Notes under the pieces: generated by a model | Database searches by the model: none | Seen by the model: only the letters and a program-made list of their open reading frames with translations | What the model was told of the DNA's origin: nothing | Made by a program: the position numbers and the translations under genes | In this document: piece after piece, positions 19,901 through 27,449 of the stretch | Position numbering within the stretch: the stretch's first letter is position 1 | Layout: every line of letters begins with the position of its first letter | Assembly: GCF_017254835.1 (NCBI RefSeq) | Contig: NZ_JAFKCW010000002.1 | Coordinates: 496,001-560,000 of the forward strand | Reading direction: 5' to 3' | DNA from: Algoriphagus aestuariicola | Lineage (GTDB): Bacteria; Bacteroidota; Bacteroidia; Cytophagales; Cyclobacteriaceae | DNA length: 64,000 bases

Positions 19901-21255
19901 GCATCCTTGTCCTCGGTCGAGAGACTCTTCCCGATCCAATAGGCATAGTACATCGGAAGCCAATACCCATCACTGCTGGGCCCGGCAATTTTGGTCGGAT
20001 ACACTTGATAGGGCAGCTCCACGGTCTGGTTGGCAAAAGTACTTGCCAGTCCTACCTGAGCAGGATTGACCTGGACTACATTGAGACTTTCCCATTCTGC
20101 ACCTGGCACTGCTTCCTGTACATCGATGTGATAGCCCATCACGCCCAAAGGCGCGTCCAGACGCTTGTTGGAACCAGGGGCGTCACCTGGATTCTCTAGG
20201 ATCTGACGCAGGTACCAAACCAATATTTGCTCATCATCCCAACCCATCCGAATTCCCGAGTCAGATTGGGGAGGAAGTCCGTCTGGTTTTTCCTCGAGCA
20301 GATTTCCGCTTTCTGCCTGATTGGCATGGACGATCTTGGCAAAACCGTCATTGTATAGATGTGCTTCCAAAAACAACTCATCCCAAGGACCCGCGGGAAT
20401 AGGCTCTGTGAGCTCGGTGGATTTTTGGTACAAAACTGGAAACAATACCGGAGCAAAAACCGGCCTGTCCTCCCCAATGACCAATTCGGGGACTTTTGAA
20501 GCGTATCGCTTTACAAGGGGACCTACATTTTGCGCGGGTGCCGATACCTCCAATGAAGCATTCTGGGCTGTCTCATAGTCCCCTCCCACAATATCCGCAT
20601 AGAGATACCCACCGTTTTCAAACCACTCCGGCTGTATTTCCAATTCGACTTCATAGATCATTCCGCAGGCTTTGGCCAAAATCGGCTGGCGCAAAATGTT
20701 CGCAAAAACCTTTCCCCAGCTGACGTTGTTTTTGGGCACGTAGTTCGGAATCAAATCCACTTTGTCCCTCACTGCGCAGTGGTAGGAATCGTCCGTCACG
20801 GCATTGGGATGGCGCGGCTGGGTGAAATTGAACCTTGTTCGATAGGAAAACGGCAAGTACTTTTTGATTCCCCGTTTCCCAGCCTGATCCAAAGGAACCG
20901 GGTCGGGCATTTTATCAGAATTGTCCGTGATGGTGAAAGTTCCAGCGATCTGCTGGAGAATGTTGGCTTTATTGGCCGCTGGAACTTCAGTGACATCAGT
21001 AAGTATCGGCTTTCTGCTTGCTGCCGTGGCATTGCTCAGGGGAAAGTCATCCGTCCCTTTGACTATTGCCAGCTTGAATTTGGGTTGGAGATTTGCAAAG
21101 CCCGGCACCTGGGTCGGGAGCGGACTGCTGAGTCCGGTGGGCCAAGCCGCAAAAGGATCGGTATTTCTTGGCACCACCACAATATTGACAGTCAGTATAT
21201 TCCCCTTTAGTCTTTGGGGAAAGGTCATCAGGGTTAGGATTCTTTTTGGTTCCAT
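16984..21255 (-). CDS. Giant hypothetical protein B (1423 aa), unknown family
   Basis: 1423 aa and not recognised. There is no signal peptide, no membrane helix and no nucleotide-binding motif visible. The protein looks like a long chain of beta-rich domains with many Pro and Asp residues and regular aromatic clusters. It lacks obvious tandem repeats and also lacks RHS/YD repeats. Around residues 825-880 is a patch with FGCSSRIRHTL and WSWDG. The extreme C-terminus is cysteine-rich, ending in VCCPTC just before the last residue, a possible metal or redox site. Codon use and GC look like the neighbours. The ATG at 21255 is 24 nt after the stop of the still larger upstream gene and a terminator follows, so the two form a closed two-gene unit. 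A cytoplasmic location is inferred from the missing leader. Confidence 0.8.
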   Translation of the reverse strand: MEPKRILTLMTFPQRLKGNILTVNIVVVPRNTDPFAAWPTGLSSPLPTQVPGFANLQPKFKLAIVKGTDDFPLSNATAASRKPILTDVTEVPAANKANILQQIAGTFTITDNSDKMPDPVPLDQAGKRGIKKYLPFSYRTRFNFTQPRHPNAVTDDSYHCAVRDKVDLIPNYVPKNNVSWGKVFANILRQPILAKACGMIYEVELEIQPEWFENGGYLYADIVGGDYETAQNASLEVSAPAQNVGPLVKRYASKVPELVIGEDRPVFAPVLFPVLYQKSTELTEPIPAGPWDELFLEAHLYNDGFAKIVHANQAESGNLLEEKPDGLPPQSDSGIRMGWDDEQILVWYLRQILENPGDAPGSNKRLDAPLGVMGYHIDVQEAVPGAEWESLNVVQVNPAQVGLASTFANQTVELPYQVYPTKIAGPSSDGYWLPMYYAYWIGKSLSTEDKDAVEIYRNDQEKIAKKQVIKPTGEVIEVVSDDAEKVIKNTTLVPGEIKTLLRYGNTYRFRIRLADISGGGPSLEDEPLNPAPSPNTSVSFKRYVNPGMLRIEKPKEYVEHKVDFYNSANVEDTEFKDGIVLEIERPLLEYPAVVFTDKYQKAGMDPIAMLKALPFGPTGLKPALPDPDVHKIQILVEVKSLKMDTQLSRSGRDSYIPLYSREWDFPEDFDGKIELPITFLDVPVLNLGEPADPFLSKKLEFDQLSETSLVLPTGRKVRVSFRALASSEEPEVEYFGIIDADEEKDSRYGKVQQLMFYKETQDEEDLLLPYKNIPELQALYLKPDPIPTAKQISLGARLRRKSENDQPDVVKRVADALGLASKGLTLMAKKGERVAFGCSSRIRHTLAPDGSSITFASKTELYYHWVTCLSYQLNRDWSWDGHQDVAFVIERKHRFRREPKKEVRVNEYLDDIEIKHTVSFEALQADNFDEVNRHYTRIIYIDALEPKNERKLPNSSELRYPDELWAEYTLKPQVKKGHGEPGDVTTELLKLPTVLNPSQTPKVVSVGLAFSPYERAEDYSQTEARKRFLWVEFEEAIQNPDDTYFCRMLANAPDQLISNNDFDLFEVPEEASLSLDPEVIRRIIPDQSDDKSGIDAMQMMVKSTDSDKHYLLPIPPGMHPESPEMFGFFTYEFRVGHAHFIDREAEDDELSAQTFSNVQEFEFIGGTPKGNLWSTAQGRFGREQRVTGMQHPVPTLLCSLNRDENHMYVSAPYAKAVFKGKNVTSKPPRTSLWTLLYAQVHQADGLDFRNILISEQKMRVDVKINTDPKKLKEINQLTQTTYFQPSLLDYNKGVFKITPQLSTATLLAYLKETHPVGTAVFTSQEIAGYLTDLGLPEDSPLSVLVVEVFGNIRNIAEHMNVFRRSAGDDKVHHAYQEARKAMDATGAVTDVDRVRLGDNLGNFRILRTSPLTKVPFVCCPTCE

Positions 21256-21279
21256 GTCGAAAAGATTATTGGGAAAAAA

Positions 21280-24200
21280 TCAGGCGATTTGGCGTTGCTC
21301 CTGCCAGGTCTCCTCAAAGCTGATATTGATGATAAAGGCAATGCTGATGTCCAGTCCGAAGGTCACGGAAGCAGTGCAGTCGGTTTTGTCCTCAGCAGGT
21401 ATTCTCGTCACCGTGCCGCTTGCCTCGATATAGATCGTGACGCTCACCAGTCCGCCCACAAGGCTCGCATGTCCCTTAAACATCATAAATGCCGTGACCG
21501 AAATCTTTTCGGCAGATGCATAGATTTCGCATCCTACCATAAAGGTGACGCTGACATTGCCTATCACCGGCAGACCGACCGAAATGGAAGCCCCAAAACC
21601 AAACTTCATCGTCAGGTTTGGTCCGACCTTGGTATCACAGGCGATCTTGAGCTCGACGGCCCCGATGGCGTAAATCGTAGCGCCGCCGACGGTCATACAC
21701 ATGACCTCAAGTCCCCCCTTGAATTGGATAAACCCTCCCGCCGTGGGCAAAAGCTGTTTAGGATCGGTAGTGACTTTCAGCGCGGCATTGAAATAGACAC
21801 CGAGCGCAAGGCCCGCCTCAAGACGAAGAGGGCACTGGGGAGCATTGTAAAGGTTGTCCTCTGGGGGAAAGCGCACCAACGGGATCTCCTTGGTCGCCTC
21901 AAATTTGTATTCCCATATCTCCCCGGCATTGCTCATGGCAATCTGTAGGCCCTTCTTCAAAACTTCCGCGTAGTTACCAGTCGACATCGAAGCGAGCAAT
22001 TGCAAAAGGTCGATTACCGGCTGCAGCGCTTCACTAAACTCTATCTCTGGCGTAGGAAGACCCTGGAGCTTGCTGGGATTCTCAGGCCCGCCCTCGTAGC
22101 CGGATTCCTTCCCTTTCTGGGCGTCAAAGTTTCCTTTGATAGTCATCAGTCGCTCAAAAGAGCCCAGATCCACAACCATTCCCACGTTGTTGACCCTGCT
22201 TTTCCAAGTATCCTTCAAATCGTTGGCAAATGAATCCACGTCAAAGTTCAGCTTGGAGTCCACATAAGGTTGCGGATTGTCTTTGTCTGTCTTTTTAGCT
22301 TTGTATTCGATGTAGATCTTCAGCGCGTCCATATTGACGAGATAGAGCGGATCAAGGCTCGGAACGTCGAAAGCGATCGCCTTATTGAGGAGGTTGTTTG
22401 CCTCTCCAGTCAGCAACTTAAATCCCCTGTCGACTACCTCTCCGGCTACTCCTTGGACTGCCTCCACCACCGTGCCGTCATCCTTCTTGGCGAGCAATCC
22501 CATCAATTCGAATACCTGTCGGCCTCCGTCCATGAGTGCACCGGGTTTGAACGCATCCACGGTATTGCCATTCTGATCTACTCCTCCCACCAAAGCCACC
22601 GCCTTGCCTAGGTTGGAGTAGCCATCTCCGATATTGGGGAAAATACTGCTACTGTCCATCAAGCGATAGGCATCCGCAAATGCCGGCGGGGTCTTGCTGA
22701 ACAGTTTGGACTTGTTGAACTCAAAGCTGGGTGTGAGAAAAAGTGCCTTTTGGGTCGCCGTCGTTTGCAAAAAGCCAAAGTTCATCGTGTCCGCGACGGG
22801 GTCCCTCAATATCTCCTTGGGATGAGCCATACGCAGAAGCTTTCCTGTTTGGACTGCTGCCGGGAGCACATTTCCAGGCTTCCAAGCTCCCTCCCTTACC
22901 AAGGGCACTGGAATATATGTGGGAAGTGGCGTGACCTCGCCTGTTCCAGTCTCGTGCTGCACGATGGACCAACTTCCGTCCTTCGGCAAAATCACGCTAC
23001 CACGGGCAGCGGCGACAAAGATGGGGTCCATGAAATCATTGTTTTGCTTGACGGAAGGCGATACGTCAAATCGCGTAATCCGCATCATCTGTCCGGAATT
23101 GTTCAAGTCCATGACACAATCCACATCTCCACCGATCAAGCCACCCTGCATCTGTAGCAACGCTTGGAAATCAAATTTCGGAATAGTGATATTGGGAGGA
23201 GATATCTGCACATACCCAAGAATCTTCTTCGCAGGCGTCATCCCGTTTTTGTGTCCCTGAACCAAATTGTCCATTTTGACTTCGGCGTCAAACCAGACTG
23301 GGGTAAGGATGACGCTCTGCTCAATTGGAAGTCCAAGATTTTTAGACCACTCCCCAAATTCATCCACGTGAAATTGGTTTGTACCAATCACGATTGCCTT
23401 CTCCCTTTTGTATTCTGCGACGCTTCCGTCTTCCTGGATATTGGTTACATTAAACAATCCACGGATAGCTCCTGTGTGCAGCTCGTAAGGCTCCACCGTC
23501 TCTGTGTGGTAGATCGTCTCGCCCGTATCCGGATCTTGTCCAACAATCGGTTTGTTTTTGTCGATATAGCTGTACCTGAAGTCAAAAAGGCCGTCCGATT
23601 CCGCCTGCCACCCGCTATCGGTCCGGTAGACATGACCGGAGCCATTGCGGAACAGCGTGATGGTTCTCACCACACGAATCCCCCAAGGATAAAGAATACT
23701 TTTGACCTGGATGACTTCGTGCCCGGTCCTGCCGAGCATGATGTCAAACCGCGCTTGACTGGTATTGGCTACCGCTGCACGTGGGCTCAGCCAATTGCTG
23801 AAAGTACTGGCTCCATAGCCGGTAAAGTCAATTTTGGAAAGGGGCACGCCCCTTTTCTTGAGGATATGGGGTGTTCCTTCGTCTACAAAAAACTCCCCGT
23901 TGAATATTCTGGTGACACTTCTCCCCAAGGTGCTTGTATTGTTAGGTTGCCCATTCATCCCGAGGATATTGGCCAACTGAACCGTAAAGCCCTTGAACAT
24001 CGGGCTGTCCGCTCCAGCGCCTACCATGGCGTCTTTCCCGTAGTCTTTTGCGATCGCCCGGATCTGGATACCTCCGATCAACTCGTCGGGGAATTTTGGC
24101 TCGACCAGGTTGAGCTCCGGCTTTTGGGATTCCCTCGGTTCGGTATGGGAAAGCTGCGCCAAGGCTTTGATTCCAAATGGCAGCGTAAACAAAGCGTCTA

Positions 24201-26715
24201 CGGGCGTTTTTTGGTTTTTGTATCGCTCGAGCGTATAGTTGACCATGGGCTTCGGAGCGAGTGGCACCTGACCGGAGTGATAGTTGGCGATGCGGGTAGC
24301 TCCGCCATCGTTTGGATAATAGTTGAAAAACTCGAGCGGATCACCCAGGACATTTTCCCCCGGAGGCGTCAAATTGTAAACTGGTTCCCAGGCGACCTGG
24401 GGCAGCAAAAATATCCGAGCCGCAGAACCTGCAACGACTACTTCCATTCCCTCTACCCCAAACAGCTGGTTGGATGCCTGCTCTATGTGCGCTTCATTTT
24501 CGCTTCTGCCGACGGCCACTCCGGTTGTCCTGCCTCTGGAAAAGGGAACTCCCAAGCTGACGCCGACCTGGTTGGCATTGGAACTGACGTCCAAAAGCGC
24601 AAAAAACTCATTTTGATATTTTTGGATATGCGGTGTCGCTTGCTGCTCATAGGGAGGAAGTGGCTCCTGCTTATTGGCGCTTCTGGCCATTATTGCTGCA
24701 GATGCCACAGAAGAAGTGGAAAGGGTCGTTGTGCTACTGACCGCACTGGCCTGCAATTCACCCGAAACCCCGAGACTCGCCCCCTGTCCCTGTTGTCCTA
24801 AAGCCTCATTTCCAAAATGAAAGCTTACTTTGACATTGTCAGCTTTTTTGTCCTGCGGTTTTTGGGAGATCTGACATACGAGCCAGGTAATGATGCCCTC
24901 GAAGCCGCGAGTCCCCTCGCCCCTTTGTAATCTTTTCAAGTAGGCGATGTTGGCGAGATAGGGATCGGGCAAGGTAGGCAGGTAACCCAACAGTCCAAAG
25001 ACCAAGATGGTCTCGCTTCTGACGATGCGCAACCAATCCGCCGAACATTCCCCAAAAATCATCGCACCGTTTACCGGAGTTACGGTGAAAAGCGCGTTTT
25101 CCAGAGCAAGCGCTAAACTCTTGAATTTCGGCACCTTGTCATTGGGTAACTTATTGTCCCAAAGAATATTATCATCAATGAGATAAAGAATATTCTTCGT
25201 TTCAGTTCCAGCCAAAATCAGGAGGCTGTCTTTGGTTTTCACCCCAACGGGCAAACCGTTTACCATCACGGGCCTATCCACGTAGTGCACCGCGTTGACC
25301 GAAGCAACAAGTAGCTCGACTCCCTCTGCCAGGGAATTGTAAAGAAAAGAGGACTTTTTGTTCAGAAACACACTGAGACTGGTGCCGTGCTCATTTTGCT
25401 CATCTTTCCAATGACCAAAGTCCTGAAAAGCACCTTCTCCTCCTGCCGAAAGATCCGTAACACCAATCCGCCCCGGATCGACCAAAATCAGTGGTGACAA
25501 AAGTTTGAGATTCCTCGCTTGCAAGCCTTGCCAAGTGCACTTGAGTCCCGTCTTCCCCTCTAAAAGAAAACCGCCGGTACCGGCCGCTTCCAATGGATTA
25601 TCCACATCCAGCTCAGCGGCAGGAATCGCCCAAAAGGCTCCTTTCAAAAGTGCGCTCTCGGAAAACTCCAGAAGTGGGCTTTTCTGTTTGGCGGGCTTGA
25701 TTTCCGATTGGTTGCTCGTCATCGGGATAAGCAAACGGCTGGCCTGTGTGTTGTAGCTGGGAGCTGCGTTCTTTTGTTGGAAAACGAATTTTTGCCCATA
25801 GAGCTCGGCACTACCCTCACCCACTGAGGCAATTTGCGCCTTGGTACTGCCGGTAAATGAAAAAGCCAACTTGCCCGGGGTCTGAACTTTTGCATCCAAA
25901 CCATCTTTGCCGTATTTCTTTTTCGGATCAGCAACTGCACCGGTCTGGGCCAAGTCCAAGCTCACTTGCACGCCCGTCTGCGCACCCAATACCAGCTTTC
26001 CATTTTGCAAAACGGGGTTTTGACTTAGCTGTATCTTGCCGGAAACAACTTTGAGTCCTGCATAGCGATTGGTCGGAGCAGTTTGGGCCAACATATCCGC
26101 CCGGATCCACACGCTTCCAGCAACAATCTTATAGTCCTTGGTTACTTCTATAGGTGGACTATTCACCGGTTGAACCAATTTAGTCTGAAATTCTGCCTGG
26201 AAAAGGATGACTGGCAGGGGACTATTCTGTTGGTACAACCCCAACAGCTTTACCACTTTATAGAAATCAATAAGAACAAGCCGACCATCCTCCCGCTGCA
26301 AAGGGCCTATCGTTTTTTCCACCTTCGCTCCCGCAGCCCAGGCTGGCACGCTGGTCTTGAGTTGGGTCGTCCGCACTGGCACCTCCCTCACAAAGGGCTT
26401 CAGCTCGGGTTCCTTTGCCACCTTGATGTTCGCCGCCGCAGTACTTTCAGCTTTCGACGGCTGTTCCTCCGATTTGGCCTTTTCTACCGTCTCCCGGATT
26501 TTCTCCATCTGCGTCGTCGTGATCCGCTCTTGGGCAAAAAGCTGGGATCGCTCAAAGCTGAACGACTCAGACTTGATGCTAAGATCTTTGGAGACCAACA
26601 AACTCCTGGCAAATAAGGGCAGCCCTTCCTCCCACAGCTTGGTATCTTTGGCATCGCTTAGCTGAAGGTGACCGAATACTTCAGCGAGTAAAGCACTTAA
26701 CTGGTCTTTTTCCAT
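21280..26715 (-). CDS. Giant hypothetical protein A (about 1811 aa), unknown family
   Basis: About 1811 aa from the ATG at 26715; a TTG nine codons upstream (26742) is also in frame. Not recognised. Visible parts are: an N-terminal helix of about 30 residues; a charged, Lys/Glu/Ala-rich segment to about 130; a long beta-rich body; a low-complexity Ser/Thr/Ala linker near 650-680; a second beta-rich body; a helical region near 1440-1610; and a final stretch of about 185 residues (1626-1811) of alternating hydrophobic and small residues rich in Gly, Val and Ile, with scattered Cys. That end looks like a beta-sheet domain that could self-assemble or touch lipid. No Sec or Tat leader. It is first in a two-gene unit with the 1423-aa protein. 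The conserved neighbours topA and feoAB suggest the pair is inserted between housekeeping genes. Function unknown. Confidence 0.8.
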   Translation of the reverse strand: MEKDQLSALLAEVFGHLQLSDAKDTKLWEEGLPLFARSLLVSKDLSIKSESFSFERSQLFAQERITTTQMEKIRETVEKAKSEEQPSKAESTAAANIKVAKEPELKPFVREVPVRTTQLKTSVPAWAAGAKVEKTIGPLQREDGRLVLIDFYKVVKLLGLYQQNSPLPVILFQAEFQTKLVQPVNSPPIEVTKDYKIVAGSVWIRADMLAQTAPTNRYAGLKVVSGKIQLSQNPVLQNGKLVLGAQTGVQVSLDLAQTGAVADPKKKYGKDGLDAKVQTPGKLAFSFTGSTKAQIASVGEGSAELYGQKFVFQQKNAAPSYNTQASRLLIPMTSNQSEIKPAKQKSPLLEFSESALLKGAFWAIPAAELDVDNPLEAAGTGGFLLEGKTGLKCTWQGLQARNLKLLSPLILVDPGRIGVTDLSAGGEGAFQDFGHWKDEQNEHGTSLSVFLNKKSSFLYNSLAEGVELLVASVNAVHYVDRPVMVNGLPVGVKTKDSLLILAGTETKNILYLIDDNILWDNKLPNDKVPKFKSLALALENALFTVTPVNGAMIFGECSADWLRIVRSETILVFGLLGYLPTLPDPYLANIAYLKRLQRGEGTRGFEGIITWLVCQISQKPQDKKADNVKVSFHFGNEALGQQGQGASLGVSGELQASAVSSTTTLSTSSVASAAIMARSANKQEPLPPYEQQATPHIQKYQNEFFALLDVSSNANQVGVSLGVPFSRGRTTGVAVGRSENEAHIEQASNQLFGVEGMEVVVAGSAARIFLLPQVAWEPVYNLTPPGENVLGDPLEFFNYYPNDGGATRIANYHSGQVPLAPKPMVNYTLERYKNQKTPVDALFTLPFGIKALAQLSHTEPRESQKPELNLVEPKFPDELIGGIQIRAIAKDYGKDAMVGAGADSPMFKGFTVQLANILGMNGQPNNTSTLGRSVTRIFNGEFFVDEGTPHILKKRGVPLSKIDFTGYGASTFSNWLSPRAAVANTSQARFDIMLGRTGHEVIQVKSILYPWGIRVVRTITLFRNGSGHVYRTDSGWQAESDGLFDFRYSYIDKNKPIVGQDPDTGETIYHTETVEPYELHTGAIRGLFNVTNIQEDGSVAEYKREKAIVIGTNQFHVDEFGEWSKNLGLPIEQSVILTPVWFDAEVKMDNLVQGHKNGMTPAKKILGYVQISPPNITIPKFDFQALLQMQGGLIGGDVDCVMDLNNSGQMMRITRFDVSPSVKQNNDFMDPIFVAAARGSVILPKDGSWSIVQHETGTGEVTPLPTYIPVPLVREGAWKPGNVLPAAVQTGKLLRMAHPKEILRDPVADTMNFGFLQTTATQKALFLTPSFEFNKSKLFSKTPPAFADAYRLMDSSSIFPNIGDGYSNLGKAVALVGGVDQNGNTVDAFKPGALMDGGRQVFELMGLLAKKDDGTVVEAVQGVAGEVVDRGFKLLTGEANNLLNKAIAFDVPSLDPLYLVNMDALKIYIEYKAKKTDKDNPQPYVDSKLNFDVDSFANDLKDTWKSRVNNVGMVVDLGSFERLMTIKGNFDAQKGKESGYEGGPENPSKLQGLPTPEIEFSEALQPVIDLLQLLASMSTGNYAEVLKKGLQIAMSNAGEIWEYKFEATKEIPLVRFPPEDNLYNAPQCPLRLEAGLALGVYFNAALKVTTDPKQLLPTAGGFIQFKGGLEVMCMTVGGATIYAIGAVELKIACDTKVGPNLTMKFGFGASISVGLPVIGNVSVTFMVGCEIYASAEKISVTAFMMFKGHASLVGGLVSVTIYIEASGTVTRIPAEDKTDCTASVTFGLDISIAFIINISFEETWQEQRQIA

Positions 26716-27195
26716 TTGATAAAAAATTGAGGGTTGAAACAAAAACTATTTCACAATTACAAATGGATTGCTTCCGCCACTGTGTGAAAAACCTGCCCCG
26801 AAATCGATTGAAAATTGAAAAATAGAGAATCAATCTAACCATTTTTCCTTGTAATGACCAAAAAAATCCAAGCGGATTTTCCTGAAATTCTTACTCTTAA
26901 ATATACTTTAGAAAAAGATTCACCTAAATCAGGCCTGAAATCTTCTAAATTATATTTGAAACACAATATAAAGCATCCCAAATAACGAATGCCGGCACAC
27001 CAAGAGATTCTGGAGGCTATCTAGCTCAAATTATATTCCCCGGATGATCCGGAAATCACATTTCAAAGCTGTCGCTACTTCAACAAGCCATTTGAGGATG
27101 GGCTTCTTTCTGTCAGGGATCGCTTCATCCACACCTACCCTGCCCACCTTGCGGTAAAATCTTCCGTTTTTCCTTAGATTCATTCCAAATAATCC
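26716..27195. other. 480-bp AT-rich divergent region between giant gene A and feoA
   Basis: No convincing gene. A 101-codon frame on the minus strand (27031-27336) overlaps the feoA start and has no family features. A perfect TATATTTG box on the plus strand at 26951-26958 has no -33 partner. For the giant pair, the minus-strand sequence just before 26742 reads TAGTTTTTG, near the -7 consensus but one base too long. The promoter of the giant pair should lie here but I cannot place it firmly. Confidence 0.4.
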
Positions 27196-27203
27196 TATTT
27201 TTG
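27196..27203 (+). promoter_or_regulatory. -7 promoter box for feoAB
   Basis: TATTTTTG matches TAnnTTTG exactly and sits 20 nt before the feoA ATG. No clear -33 TTTG is present. An unusually good Shine-Dalgarno AAGGAG follows at 27208-27213. No Fur box could be recognised. Confidence 0.5.
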
Positions 27204-27223
27204 CCGAAAGGAGAACTTGATCG

Positions 27224-27445
27224 ATGACAGCTGACACCCTGCCTCTAAACAAATCCGGCAAAATATTGGAGATATTACCTTCCCCGCTTAAAATCAACCT
27301 GATGGAATTGGGCTTTCTGCCGGGCAAAAAAATCACGCTTCAGCATCTGGCGCCATCCGGCGGACCGATGGCCTTCCAAATGGAGGAAACTCTCCTGGCA
27401 CTTCGAAAATCGGAAGCTGCCCTGATCCGTGTAGAACAGATTTAA
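27224..27445 (+). CDS. feoA: Ferrous iron transport protein A
   Basis: 73 aa, SH3-like FeoA protein. It has the family pattern LMELGFLPGKKI followed by a beta-rich C-terminus ending ALIRVEQI. FeoA is a cytoplasmic accessory that binds FeoB and is needed for Fe2+ uptake. It is preceded by a real Shine-Dalgarno AAGGAG at 27208-27213, uncommon in this window. FeoB starts 4 nt after its stop, so the two are co-translated. Confidence 0.92.
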   Translation: MTADTLPLNKSGKILEILPSPLKINLMELGFLPGKKITLQHLAPSGGPMAFQMEETLLALRKSEAALIRVEQI

Positions 27446-27449
27446 TTTC

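Noticed and set aside
23164-24801. 545-codon open frame on the plus strand inside the 1811-aa gene
   Set aside because: It is antisense to a long, continuous coding frame, has low-quality composition (many Arg, His and Cys) and no family features. Such shadows are expected opposite a GC-balanced coding region. A real antisense gene would need protein evidence.
16984-26715. Idea that the giant pair is a Tc toxin, RHS element or contractile injection component
   Set aside because: No RHS/YD repeats, no tail, sheath, baseplate or spike genes nearby, and no toxin-type C-terminal domain visible.
27031-27336. 101-codon minus frame overlapping feoA
   Set aside because: It covers the feoA promoter and start on the other strand and has no recognisable features.
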